Positions 16,543 through 25,038 of a stretch of DNA of 64,000 nucleotides are shown here, in pieces. The translations under genes were made by a program, and so were the position numbers. The stretch comes from Bacillota bacterium (GTDB lineage Bacteria > Bacillota > Bacilli > Paenibacillales > Paenibacillaceae), in the NCBI GenBank assembly GCA_023391635.1, contig JAEWAQ010000073.1:62001-126000 (forward strand). The letters run 5' to 3'. The first letter of the stretch is position 1; every line of letters begins with the position of its first letter. Under the pieces are notes generated by a model. That model ran no database searches, was not told the origin of the DNA, and saw nothing but the letters and a program-made list of their open reading frames with translations.

Positions 16543-17965
16543 CAAGCTGGTTTACTATTGGTCGATCCGCCACTTTATCCTGATGTTCGTCGTGATCGCG
16601 GTCGTCTTCGTCGCCTTCTTGTACATTGTGCAGTATACGGTCGTCAGCGATCAGCAGCGCGGCTTGCAGGGCATGGCGAGCGACGTTGCGCGGGCAGCGG
16701 AAGCAAACGGCGGCGAATTGCCAAGCGACTTGCTGCAGATCAGAGCATTGGAGCCGCTTGTATCCAAGCACGGGCTGAGCAATCGGCCGGTGCTCTTCGT
16801 CGTCGACAAGGAAGGGCGGTTCTTGAAACAATTCCCGGCCGGCCCGCCCGTGGAACCGGCACAGATCCGGGAGCGATTGGCCGAGGTGACGACAGGCAGC
16901 GCGCACTTGATCGAGCTGGCGGGGCCGGCGCTGGACGGCGCTTACGTGATCGCGGTGGAGCCGATCGTTGTTTCGTCACAGGTGTCGGGGTATGTATTGT
17001 ATGTGGAACGCAAAGCCGATGCGCTGGACGAATTGCTGCAATTCAGGCCGATGCGCCTGGGAGCCATTCTGACGCTGCTGCTGGCGGGCTGGGCAATTAC
17101 GTTCATATTGACGAGGCGGCTGGCCAAGCCGATTCAGGAAGCGGCCAATGCGGCCAAGCAAGTTGTCGCCGGCAATTACGATATCCGACTGACGTGGGAG
17201 CCCAAGGAAAAAGAAGTGTATGAGCTGATCCATTCGTTTAAAGCGATGGCGGAGCGGCTGCAGCAATTGGAAAATCTCCGTACGCAATTGCTTGCCGGGG
17301 TGACGCATGAGTTGAAGACGCCGGTCGCTTCGATCAGCGGATTGCTGCAAGCCGTCAGGGGTGGCGTCGTCAGCGGCCAAGAGGCGGATGCTTTTCTGGA
17401 GGTGTGCCAGCAGGAGAGCAATCGCTTGCAGAAGATGATCGAAGATTTGCTGGACTTCAACAGCTTCGCCGCCGGCGTCGTGTCTGTCGTATTCAAGCGT
17501 GTCGACCTCATGGTTGCACTGCCCGAAATCATCGAACGCTGGCGCCTTGGCCAGGAGCGAAGCGACGTGTTGCTCGCGTTCGAGGCCGTAGATGAGGGCG
17601 GAAATGAAGCCGGGCACGGTTGGCTGGTCATGACGGACCCGGCGCGGCTGGAGCAAATCATGATCAACCTGCTCAATAATGCCAGGGATGCGTCGGACAG
17701 CGGCGCGCCGATCGCGGTCAAGTGTCGGCGGGAAGCCCGCGGCTTCGCCATCCGGATCGAGGATCAAGGCCGAGGCATTCCGGAAGAGGAACAGCAGGAT
17801 GTGTTCGAGCCGTTCTTTCGCGGCGTCGGCAAGAAGACGCGCATTCGCGGCTTGGGCATCGGCTTGCCGTTCAGCAGGCTCATCGCGCGTTCGCTGGGAG
17901 GAGACTTGACGCTCGCGGACAGCGTTCCCGGCAAGACGACGTTCTTGTTGCGGCTCCCATTCTGA
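16523..17965 (+). CDS. two-component sensor histidine kinase
   Basis: 480 residues from a GTG at 16523. Two membrane helices (about 20-40 and 175-195) enclose an extracellular region of about 130 residues. Then come a HAMP linker (RRLAKPIQEAANAAKQVVAGNYD), HisKA with His262 in GVTHELKTPVASIS, and HATPase with N-box INLLNNARDA and G-box GLGIGLPFSRLIAR. It is the classical partner of the OmpR-type regulator just upstream, whose 3' end it overlaps by 20 bases. The signal is unknown. Confidence 0.93.
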   Translation: MSTRPRSKLVYYWSIRHFILMFVVIAVVFVAFLYIVQYTVVSDQQRGLQGMASDVARAAEANGGELPSDLLQIRALEPLVSKHGLSNRPVLFVVDKEGRFLKQFPAGPPVEPAQIRERLAEVTTGSAHLIELAGPALDGAYVIAVEPIVVSSQVSGYVLYVERKADALDELLQFRPMRLGAILTLLLAGWAITFILTRRLAKPIQEAANAAKQVVAGNYDIRLTWEPKEKEVYELIHSFKAMAERLQQLENLRTQLLAGVTHELKTPVASISGLLQAVRGGVVSGQEADAFLEVCQQESNRLQKMIEDLLDFNSFAAGVVSVVFKRVDLMVALPEIIERWRLGQERSDVLLAFEAVDEGGNEAGHGWLVMTDPARLEQIMINLLNNARDASDSGAPIAVKCRREARGFAIRIEDQGRGIPEEEQQDVFEPFFRGVGKKTRIRGLGIGLPFSRLIARSLGGDLTLADSVPGKTTFLLRLPF

Positions 17966-18056
17966 CATGCCTTTGACTTCTTGCCGTGATAACGTGGCGG
18001 ATAGACCCGCAACTTATCGGGAGAGGAGAGAAGTCGAGCATGAAGACGCAACGGGC

Positions 18057-19295
18057 ATGAGAATCACGCTGCTTGCTGCCGGAACGCAAGGCGACGTGAA
18101 CCTGTTCGTGGCGCTGGCGCTGGGGCTGAAGGAATCGGGGCATCAAGCGCGGCTGGCCGTCCCCGGAAACGGCGCGTTCCAACTGAATTCAATTCCGCTG
18201 GAAGTATGCGCCCTGACCGGACACGCGGACGATATGATGGCATCCGTCAGGGGACGCAAATGGCTCGCCGCGGATGCCAAGTCTTACAAGCAGGCGCTCG
18301 CATGGCTATCCCATGATCGCAGGCACGATAGGCAGCGCGATCTTCTCGAAGCATGCATGGACAGCGACGCCCTCCTCTTTCACCCCGCGTACGCTTACGA
18401 AGCCGCCGTGCTGTCCGAGAAACTGCAGAAGCCGCTCCTGTTCCTGTGCCCATTTCCCTGCAAGCCTGCCGCTGCCGGGTTCGGATCGATATTTGCCGGA
18501 GCGCATACGCGCAGGAAGAGAGCGGACGCGAACGAATGGCGCAGCCGATTGGGACTTGCGCCTTGCCTTCGCCATTTTCCCAAAAGCTTGGAGCAGCAGC
18601 GGATTCCGATGCTGCACGCTTACAGTCCGAATCTCGCGCCATTACCGGGAGAATGGGGCCGCCACCATTACCAGCCAGGAGCGATCCAGTCGAATCGTCA
18701 TCGGGCATTCCGGGGCGATGCTCAAGCTGAAGTCGAATTAAGACGGTGGCTCGATGAAGGCGGGGATCGGCCTTTGGTGTTCTTCGGATACGATCGCATG
18801 CCGTTACCGGATATGGGGACGGTAACGGCCATGGTTGCGAGCATTGCGAAGCAATTGGACATCCGGGCGGTCGTCGCGACAGGCGATCTGCCGAACGCGG
18901 CGGCAAGTCCGGAATCGCCGGAATCGGTCTATATAGCTGCGGCCGTCGATTGCCGCGGCTTGTTCCCGCGCTGCGCTTGTGCGGTTCACCACGGCGGAGC
19001 GGAGATGACGCACTTGGCCGCGGCAGCGGGCATCCCGTCGATCGTCGTGTCCGCGTTCGACGAAGAAGCCGGATGGGGAGAGCGGTTGGAGGCGCTCGGC
19101 ATCGGCAGACACGTGCCTTACGCGGAGATGACGCAGGAGCAATTGCTGGCAGCCATTCGCGATGTTCTGCACGGGCCGGCAAGGCGGCGATCCGAGTTGA
19201 TCGGGCAGCGCGTCCGATCGGAGAACGGCCTGCACGCCTCGCTTGCGTGGCTGGAACAAGCGCTGCTCGCTGCCCCGGTCTACCGGAACGAATAA
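18057..19295 (+). CDS. glycosyltransferase, MGT/UGT-like (GT1 fold)
   Basis: About 412 residues. The N-terminal motif MRITLLAAGTQGDVNLFVAL and the C-terminal nucleotide-sugar site HHGGAEMTHLAAAAGIPSI mark a GT-B glycosyltransferase of the family that glycosylates sterols, macrolides or lipids using UDP- or TDP-sugars. I start at the ATG at 18057, where homology begins. An in-frame ATG at 17967, one base after the kinase stop, would add 30 residues of unlike sequence. A strong GGAGAGGAG precedes a six-codon mini-ORF (ATG 18040) whose TGA overlaps this start, suggesting coupled initiation. It may belong to the signalling operon or to a resistance/modification function. Confidence 0.78.
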   Translation: MRITLLAAGTQGDVNLFVALALGLKESGHQARLAVPGNGAFQLNSIPLEVCALTGHADDMMASVRGRKWLAADAKSYKQALAWLSHDRRHDRQRDLLEACMDSDALLFHPAYAYEAAVLSEKLQKPLLFLCPFPCKPAAAGFGSIFAGAHTRRKRADANEWRSRLGLAPCLRHFPKSLEQQRIPMLHAYSPNLAPLPGEWGRHHYQPGAIQSNRHRAFRGDAQAEVELRRWLDEGGDRPLVFFGYDRMPLPDMGTVTAMVASIAKQLDIRAVVATGDLPNAAASPESPESVYIAAAVDCRGLFPRCACAVHHGGAEMTHLAAAAGIPSIVVSAFDEEAGWGERLEALGIGRHVPYAEMTQEQLLAAIRDVLHGPARRRSELIGQRVRSENGLHASLAWLEQALLAAPVYRNE

Positions 19296-19311
19296 GCAAA
19301 TTCGATTAACG

Positions 19312-19344
19312 ACGCCGGCGGCGGCAATTCCGCTGGTGTTTTTT
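19312..19344 (+). terminator. intrinsic terminator after the glycosyltransferase gene
   Basis: ACGCCGGCGG pairs with CCGCTGGTGT (two G-U pairs) and is followed by TTTTTT. Confidence 0.75.
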
Positions 19345-19355
19345 GTATGTTTTAG

Positions 19356-19445
19356 AACAAAGGTAAACAATTATAATTAGCAAATAAATTTATCATAACA
19401 AATCAAAACAAAGTTAGTGCAAAGAAAATAAAACTATTGTATAAT
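19356..19445 (+). promoter_or_regulatory. AT-rich promoter region with AACAAA repeats upstream of the DUF5054 gene
   Basis: AACAAA occurs at 19356, 19397 and 19407, with AAACAAAG at 19406-19413. TATAAT lies at 19440-19445 with no clear -35. Similar repeats occur before the binding-protein gene (21.66-21.71 kb) and the DeoR gene (28.68 kb). Repeated AACAAA-type boxes fit DeoR-family operators (inference). Confidence 0.5.
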
Positions 19446-19505
19446 GCGAAAAAGAGGCTCGAATCGGCCGCGGCTGATACGGACTATCGAATTTGAGGTG
19501 ATGTT

Positions 19506-21617
19506 TTGTCCAACGTGGAAACGGTCCATGTCGTATTCAAGACGCATTTGGACATTGGCTTTACGGACCTGGCCGCTCAAGTCGTCAACCGATATATGCA
19601 TGAATTTATTCCCGGCGCCATGGAGACGGCCAAGCAACTCGCGGCATCGGGCGGCCCCGCCAAATTCGTCTGGACGACGGGGTCGTGGCTCATCCACGAA
19701 TACTTGAAACGGGCAAACGATGCGCAGCGGCGACAAATGGAGGAAGCGATCGCCCGCGGCTGGCTCGTATGGCACGGATTGCCGTTCACGACGCACACCG
19801 AGTTGATGGATTCGGAGCTCTTCCGTTACGGGCTGTCGATCTCGAAGCGGCTGGACCGGCAATTCGGCAAAACGACGATTGCCGCGAAGATGACCGACGT
19901 TCCGGGACATACCCGCGCGATCGTTCGGCATATGGCGGACAGCGGCATCCGGTATTTGCATCTGGGCGTCAACGCCGCGTCCAAAGTGCCGTGCGTTCCG
20001 GAGGTATTCGTATGGAGAGGGAATGACGGCTCCGAATTGATCGTCAACTATGCGGACAATTACGGAAACATGCTGGCGCTGGACGGCATGAAGGATGTCT
20101 TGGTATTCGCTCATACAAGCGACAATTGCGGTCCGCCGTCCGCTGCGGATATCGAGCGGGAATTCGCGCGGCTGGCCGAGCGGTTCCCCGGCGCGGAGAT
20201 CCGGGCCTCCACGATGGACGCCTTTGCCGCGAAGCTGCTGGAAATCAGGCACGATTTGCCGGTCGTTCGCGAAGAAATCGGCGATTCGTGGATTCACGGG
20301 ACCGGCTCCGATCCGGTTAAGGTAGCGCAATATCGTGCCCTTCTGCGATTACGCTCGCAGTGGCTGAAGGAGGGCCGTCTCACGGCGGACAGCGAAGAAT
20401 GTATGATGTTTTCCGATCAACTGCTCATGATTCCGGAACATACTTGGGGCATGGACGAGAAGAAGCATCTGGCCGATTACACAAACTATGCCAAAGCCGA
20501 CTTCCAGGCGGCGCGCAAGGCCGATGTCGTCCCGGACGACGCAGTGCCCGCCAAATACGCTTATCTGGGGCACTTTCAGATGGATGAAACCGACACGCTG
20601 TCGGAGCGATTGTTTACCGCACACTCGGCGGTCGAACGCTCTTACCGAAGCTTCGAGCGCTCGTGGCAGGAGCAGAGAGCGTATATGGCCCAGGCGATCG
20701 AAGCGGTCGGCGACGATAAGCAAGCCGAGGTCGTGAAGGCGCTTGCCGAATTGGAGCCGCGGATGGACGTGCCGGCCGATGCGCAACCGCTTGATGCCGG
20801 CGTGCCTTGCCGGTTGGGATGCTTCTCGGCGGCTTTCGGAGAAGATGGTTCCATCGTCCGGTTGGTCGACCCGCGCGGCAAGCGATGGGCGGACGACCGG
20901 CACAGAATCGGCGCGGTCCTGTACGAATCGTTCGGAGTAGAAAATTACGATGCCTGGTTCGAGCAGTATTTGGAAAATCGCGATAAAACCTACCAATGGT
21001 CGGATGCCGACTACGCGAAGCCGGGAATGGAACTTGTCAAGCCGATACCGCGTCATCGGAAGTATTCGCCCCGGATGACGGAATTGTCCGTAGTGAACGG
21101 GGACAAGACGGACCGCGTGTTTGTGCGCGCAGTCATGCCGGAGGAGGCCGTGCAATCGTTCGGCGCCCCTGCGAGATTCCTGTTGGAATACGAATTCGAT
21201 CGGCAGGAAGCGGTCCTGCAGGTTACGCTGCAATGGTCGGGCAAACAAGCGAGCCGCCTGCCCGAAGCGACCTGGTTCTCGTTCGCTTTGCTGGTGGACA
21301 ATCCGAACCTGTGGCTCATGGATAAGCTGGGGGAGCGGATCTCGCCGCTTGAAGTTTGCAAGAACGGCAACCGCAACCTGCACGGCGTCCATACCGGTCT
21401 GTATTATGATGGGGCCGATGGGCGGGCGGTGCTGGAAACGCTGGATGCGCCGCTCGTCTCGCCGGGAGCGCCGAGACTGCTGCAGTTCGACAACACCTTC
21501 GCTTCCATGGACGGCGGGTTTCATTTTCAGCTGCACAACAACGTCTGGGGCACGAACTTCCCGATGTGGTTTGAAGAAGACGCGAAATTCCGGTTTCGGA
21601 TCCGGCTGCAGTCGTAA
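19506..21617 (+). CDS. DUF5054 protein, GH38-like glycosidase family
   Basis: 703 residues from a TTG (GAGGTGAT 4 bases before it). The N terminus (VFKTHLDIGFTD) has the H-x-D metal motif of GH38 alpha-mannosidases. VPGHTRAIVRHM and further His/Asp clusters follow, and the C-terminal half is beta-rich. The whole resembles DUF5054 proteins, thought to be glycosidase relatives of unknown substrate. There is no signal peptide, so it acts inside the cell on imported material. It opens the gene group whose next members encode a full ABC sugar importer, separated by 210 bases containing repeated AACAAA boxes. An alpha-linked sugar conjugate is a reasonable but unproven substrate. Confidence 0.85.
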   Translation: MSNVETVHVVFKTHLDIGFTDLAAQVVNRYMHEFIPGAMETAKQLAASGGPAKFVWTTGSWLIHEYLKRANDAQRRQMEEAIARGWLVWHGLPFTTHTELMDSELFRYGLSISKRLDRQFGKTTIAAKMTDVPGHTRAIVRHMADSGIRYLHLGVNAASKVPCVPEVFVWRGNDGSELIVNYADNYGNMLALDGMKDVLVFAHTSDNCGPPSAADIEREFARLAERFPGAEIRASTMDAFAAKLLEIRHDLPVVREEIGDSWIHGTGSDPVKVAQYRALLRLRSQWLKEGRLTADSEECMMFSDQLLMIPEHTWGMDEKKHLADYTNYAKADFQAARKADVVPDDAVPAKYAYLGHFQMDETDTLSERLFTAHSAVERSYRSFERSWQEQRAYMAQAIEAVGDDKQAEVVKALAELEPRMDVPADAQPLDAGVPCRLGCFSAAFGEDGSIVRLVDPRGKRWADDRHRIGAVLYESFGVENYDAWFEQYLENRDKTYQWSDADYAKPGMELVKPIPRHRKYSPRMTELSVVNGDKTDRVFVRAVMPEEAVQSFGAPARFLLEYEFDRQEAVLQVTLQWSGKQASRLPEATWFSFALLVDNPNLWLMDKLGERISPLEVCKNGNRNLHGVHTGLYYDGADGRAVLETLDAPLVSPGAPRLLQFDNTFASMDGGFHFQLHNNVWGTNFPMWFEEDAKFRFRIRLQS

Positions 21618-21663
21618 GCTCATTTTTTTTTACCGACTGAGCAAAGTAAAACCAAGTTTATTT

Positions 21664-21706
21664 AAACAAATTTAAATGATAACAAACTAATATCAAATAA
21701 ACAAAG
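21664..21706 (+). promoter_or_regulatory. AACAAA repeat cluster before the binding-protein gene
   Basis: AAACAAA at 21664, AACAAA at 21681 and AAACAAAG at 21699-21706, in a run of nearly pure A/T between 21640 and 21720. They share the core seen upstream of the DUF5054 and DeoR genes. No strong -35/-10 pair was identified within it. A GGGAGGTGAT at 21724-21733 resembles a ribosome site but has no obvious ORF of its own. Confidence 0.45.
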
Positions 21707-21826
21707 AGTAAAAAACGATTTTAGGGAGGTGATGCCCCGGAACGTTAAAGAAAGCCGGCAAAAGGCATACATGTTTCACGGTCTTAGCTCTTACAAAACC
21801 AATTACGAGACGAGGGGAACAATCCA

Positions 21827-23206
21827 ATGCACAGAAAAGCGATATTGACGGTGTCTGTCCTGCTGCTCTTGGCGACGATCCTGGCTGCCTGCAATTCCGA
21901 AAAGAATGGAAGCGCTGACAGCACGGCAGCGGACGGCGGCAAGAAAGAAACGATCAAAATCAGCATCGGCGAAGACGATTACGGCGCCCGGATGAAAAAT
22001 TACGAAGCCGCATTCAAGGCGTTGAACGAAGAACTGAAGGCGCAGGGCAAAGCTGTCGAAGTCGTGGCCGACGTCATGCCGAAGGTCGGCGACGACGAAC
22101 TGGTCCTGCAAGCGCAGGCGGGGCAGTACCGCGATATCTCCATGAACTCGAGCGTCGACATCGGTTGGGAGCTCGATGCCGGCTTGATCCAGCCGATCGA
22201 TTGGCTGAAGGATTCGGAAGTGTTCAAGTCGCTGGAAGATAACTTGTGGAACGTGATGATTTATCAAGGGCACGTGTACGGCGCGATTCAGGATATCGAT
22301 GCGTCCCCGTTATATATCAACAAAGCGGCCTTGCAGAAGCTCGGCTGGTCGGATGCCGATATCGCGGCATTGCCCGACCAAGTGAAAGCCGGCCAATTCA
22401 CGATGGACGACATGCTGAACGTCGCCACCGAAGCGGTGTCCAAGGGCATCACGAAGTACGGCCTGGGCTGCGATGGACTCGATAACATCTGCATTCAGAA
22501 TATCAACAACCAGATCATGGGCTTCGAGCCTTACGACATCGAACAAAGCAAGACGATCTTCGACAAGAAGGGCATTACGGATACCTATGCCTTCTGGAAG
22601 AAAGGGATCGACAGCGGCGCCTTCTCCAAAGACTTCGCGAGCTTCGAGGACGCGGGCTACGGCTACTATGTCAACGGACAATTCATGTTCTTCATCGGCG
22701 GCACCGGCACGTACAAGAGCATGGGCGATGCGTTCGGCAAGACCGACAAGGAGTTCGAAGAGTGGTTCTACGCGAACAACACGTTCTCGCTCATCCCTGC
22801 GGGCACGAAAGGCGGCAAGCCGGGGTCGCTGTCCAACCCGCGCGTCTACTTCGTAAGCTCCAAAGTAGACGAGAAGAAGATGCCGTACGTGCAGCGCATC
22901 ATCGAGCTGGCAATGGCGCCGAACTTGCAGATGGACCATACGGTGGCGTCCGGCAAGCTTCCGGTCACGAAGGACGCGCAGAACGACCCGCGCTTCAAGG
23001 ATAACAAGTTCATCCAGGATGTTGCCTATATGCTGGAATATACGGGCGTTCGCCCGCCGCATCTTGCTTACCCCGACTATAGGGACATGTACAAGAAGGG
23101 CATCGAATCTTTGATGACCAAAGGCAATTCGCCGGAACAAGCTTACGAGTTTTTCTATTCGAACTTCAAACAGACCATAGGGGACGACCAAGTTATCTAT
23201 CAATAA
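21827..23206 (+). CDS. ABC transporter substrate-binding lipoprotein (sugar type)
   Basis: 459 residues. A lipoprotein signal (MHRKAILTVSVLLLLATILAAC) places Cys22 as the lipidated residue, so the mature protein is anchored outside the membrane. The rest is a family 1-type extracellular solute-binding fold, rich in Lys/Asp loops. It is followed by two permease genes and an ATPase gene in the same direction, completing a CUT1-type importer. The start is ATG; GAGGGGA lies about 8 bases upstream. Substrate unknown; the DUF5054, Vps62-like and CehA-type neighbours point to a sugar conjugate. Confidence 0.92.
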   Translation: MHRKAILTVSVLLLLATILAACNSEKNGSADSTAADGGKKETIKISIGEDDYGARMKNYEAAFKALNEELKAQGKAVEVVADVMPKVGDDELVLQAQAGQYRDISMNSSVDIGWELDAGLIQPIDWLKDSEVFKSLEDNLWNVMIYQGHVYGAIQDIDASPLYINKAALQKLGWSDADIAALPDQVKAGQFTMDDMLNVATEAVSKGITKYGLGCDGLDNICIQNINNQIMGFEPYDIEQSKTIFDKKGITDTYAFWKKGIDSGAFSKDFASFEDAGYGYYVNGQFMFFIGGTGTYKSMGDAFGKTDKEFEEWFYANNTFSLIPAGTKGGKPGSLSNPRVYFVSSKVDEKKMPYVQRIIELAMAPNLQMDHTVASGKLPVTKDAQNDPRFKDNKFIQDVAYMLEYTGVRPPHLAYPDYRDMYKKGIESLMTKGNSPEQAYEFFYSNFKQTIGDDQVIYQ

Positions 23207-23292
23207 AGGATATTTGACCGCCTGTCCAAAGAAGCATCGGGGCGGCGGCAGGGCTGCCGCCTCCGATGCCAAGAAGGGAGGAAAGCCATCCC

Positions 23293-24192
23293 GTGTCCAA
23301 GTGGAAAAAGAAAGCATATCCGTACCTGTTTTTGTCGCCGTTCGCCATTCTCACGCTGCTCTTCTTCATCGTGCCGGCCCTCGCGACCGTCTGGATGGGA
23401 ATGACCAACCTGGATCGGAAGCTCAAGCCGGATTTCATCGGCATGGCCAACTACCGCAAAATTTTCGCGGACGTCAACCTGCTGCCGATCATCAAAGTTA
23501 CGCTCATCTACGTCGTCTTGTCCCTGATCCTGACAGTGGCGCTTAGCCTGCTGCTGGCCATCAGCACGCAATATTTGGTCAAGAACAAGAAGGCCGGCGC
23601 TTTCTACCGGGTGCTGTGGCTCATTCCCAGCACGATGCCGGGGCTCGTCTATGTGGTGTTCTGGAAGTGGCTGTTCAATCCGAGCACGAACGGGTTCGCC
23701 AATCGGGTCGTCAGCGCGATGGGCATCGACGGGCCGATCTCCTGGTTCAATGAAGCGGGGCTCATGATCATCATCCTGGCAGGCGTCATCTCCGGAGCAT
23801 CCGGAGGGATGATCCTGCTCTCCGCCTCGATCAATGCGATTCCGGACGTGCTGTACAAAGCGGCGAAAATCGACGGGGCTTCGGAGAGCGCGATCGTCCG
23901 CGACATCATCATGCCTGCGCTCAAATGGCCGATGATGTACGTCACGGTCACTTCCTCCATCGGCTTGTTTTCCAGCTACAACTTCATTTACTTGGCCACC
24001 AAGGGCGGACCCGTGTACGATACGACAACGCTTGCCTATTACGGCTTCACCCTGGCGTTCAACAAGTTGAATTACGGTTACGGGGCCGCGATCTCCTTGA
24101 TCGTCGTCGTGATCTCTTTGCTGCTGACACTGCTGCTGTTCCGTCTGTTCGACTTCAACAAGCTCATCCGGCCGCCGCGGATCGAGGACTAA
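23293..24192 (+). CDS. sugar ABC transporter permease (MalF/UgpA-like)
   Basis: About 299 residues with six predicted helices and the EAA-type loop (YKAAKIDGASESAIVRDIIMPALK) near residue 200 that contacts the ATPase. I start at the GTG at 23293, giving MSKWKKKAYPYLFLSPF, which is typical for this family; GGGAGG is 11 bases upstream. An in-frame ATG at 23266 adds nine unlike residues. The second gene of the importer operon, 87 bases after the binding protein. Confidence 0.92.
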   Translation: MSKWKKKAYPYLFLSPFAILTLLFFIVPALATVWMGMTNLDRKLKPDFIGMANYRKIFADVNLLPIIKVTLIYVVLSLILTVALSLLLAISTQYLVKNKKAGAFYRVLWLIPSTMPGLVYVVFWKWLFNPSTNGFANRVVSAMGIDGPISWFNEAGLMIIILAGVISGASGGMILLSASINAIPDVLYKAAKIDGASESAIVRDIIMPALKWPMMYVTVTSSIGLFSSYNFIYLATKGGPVYDTTTLAYYGFTLAFNKLNYGYGAAISLIVVVISLLLTLLLFRLFDFNKLIRPPRIED

Positions 24193-24210
24193 TTGAAAGA
24201 GGTGAATCCC

Positions 24211-25038
24211 TTGCGGATCTGGAAGCGCGGCAGCATACACGTATACATGCTCTTGCTCATACTCCCGATCATATTCATGATCGGCTGGCTGTTCGTTTCA
24301 TCCGTCTACAATTACAATTCCGGCAGGATTTCATGGGACAACTGGGGCTTCCTGTTCGATAAGATCATCGTCAACGGCGTAACGTTCCCGCTCATCTGGC
24401 CGATCGTCTGGAATACGCTGCTGTTCGGGTTGATGATTACGGCGATCGACGTGCTGTTTGCCGTACCGGCGGCCTACGCGTTCTCCCGCCTGAACTTCCG
24501 GGGGAAATCGTTCTCGCTGAAATTTCTGTTCATCATGGGATCTTTTCCCGGGATTACGCTGCTCATCACCAGCTTCTTCATCATGCAGTACCTAGGCTTG
24601 CTTAACACGATGATCGCGGTCGTCATCCTGTCGGCGGCGGGCATGCTCCCTTGGCACGTTTACATTCTGAAGGGTTTCTTCGACGAAGTGTCCTGGGATA
24701 TGGAATTTGCCGCGATGATGGACGGCTGCACCCGGTTTCAAGCTTTGCGGCAAGTCATCTTGCCGAACTTGCTGTCCGGGATCGGGGCGATCGCCATATT
24801 CGCGTTCATGTCCGCATATGGCGAGTGGCTCTTGATCAAGCTGTTCATTTTCGATAATTCGAAATTGACGCTGGCGGGCTACCTGGCGAAAATGATCATC
24901 GACGACGAGACGAAAATTACGAATTTCGGCGTCATCACGGCCATCGGGCTGTTCTATACGGTGCCGATCGGCGTTTTCTATCTGTTTACGCAGAGCACGA
25001 TGATGAAGGTGAACATAGGAGGGTCCAAAGGCGTATGA
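24211..25038 (+). CDS. sugar ABC transporter permease (MalG/UgpE-like)
   Basis: About 275 residues from a TTG at 24211 (GAGGTG 7 bases upstream). It has six predicted helices and the EAA loop FAAMMDGCTRFQALRQVILPNL near 170. The partner of the preceding permease in the importer, it overlaps the ATPase start by 4 bases (ATGA). An alternative TTG at 24193 lacks a ribosome site. Confidence 0.92.
   Translation: MRIWKRGSIHVYMLLLILPIIFMIGWLFVSSVYNYNSGRISWDNWGFLFDKIIVNGVTFPLIWPIVWNTLLFGLMITAIDVLFAVPAAYAFSRLNFRGKSFSLKFLFIMGSFPGITLLITSFFIMQYLGLLNTMIAVVILSAAGMLPWHVYILKGFFDEVSWDMEFAAMMDGCTRFQALRQVILPNLLSGIGAIAIFAFMSAYGEWLLIKLFIFDNSKLTLAGYLAKMIIDDETKITNFGVITAIGLFYTVPIGVFYLFTQSTMMKVNIGGSKGV

Noticed and set aside
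20349..21623. 424-codon open frame antisense to the DUF5054 gene
   Set aside because: No motifs, no ribosome site, and it lies wholly inside a well-supported sense gene.
21724..21760. Ribosome-site-like GGGAGGTGAT upstream of the binding-protein gene
   Set aside because: It is followed by a short frame with no resemblance to any protein, so I treat it as a coincidental match within the leader.
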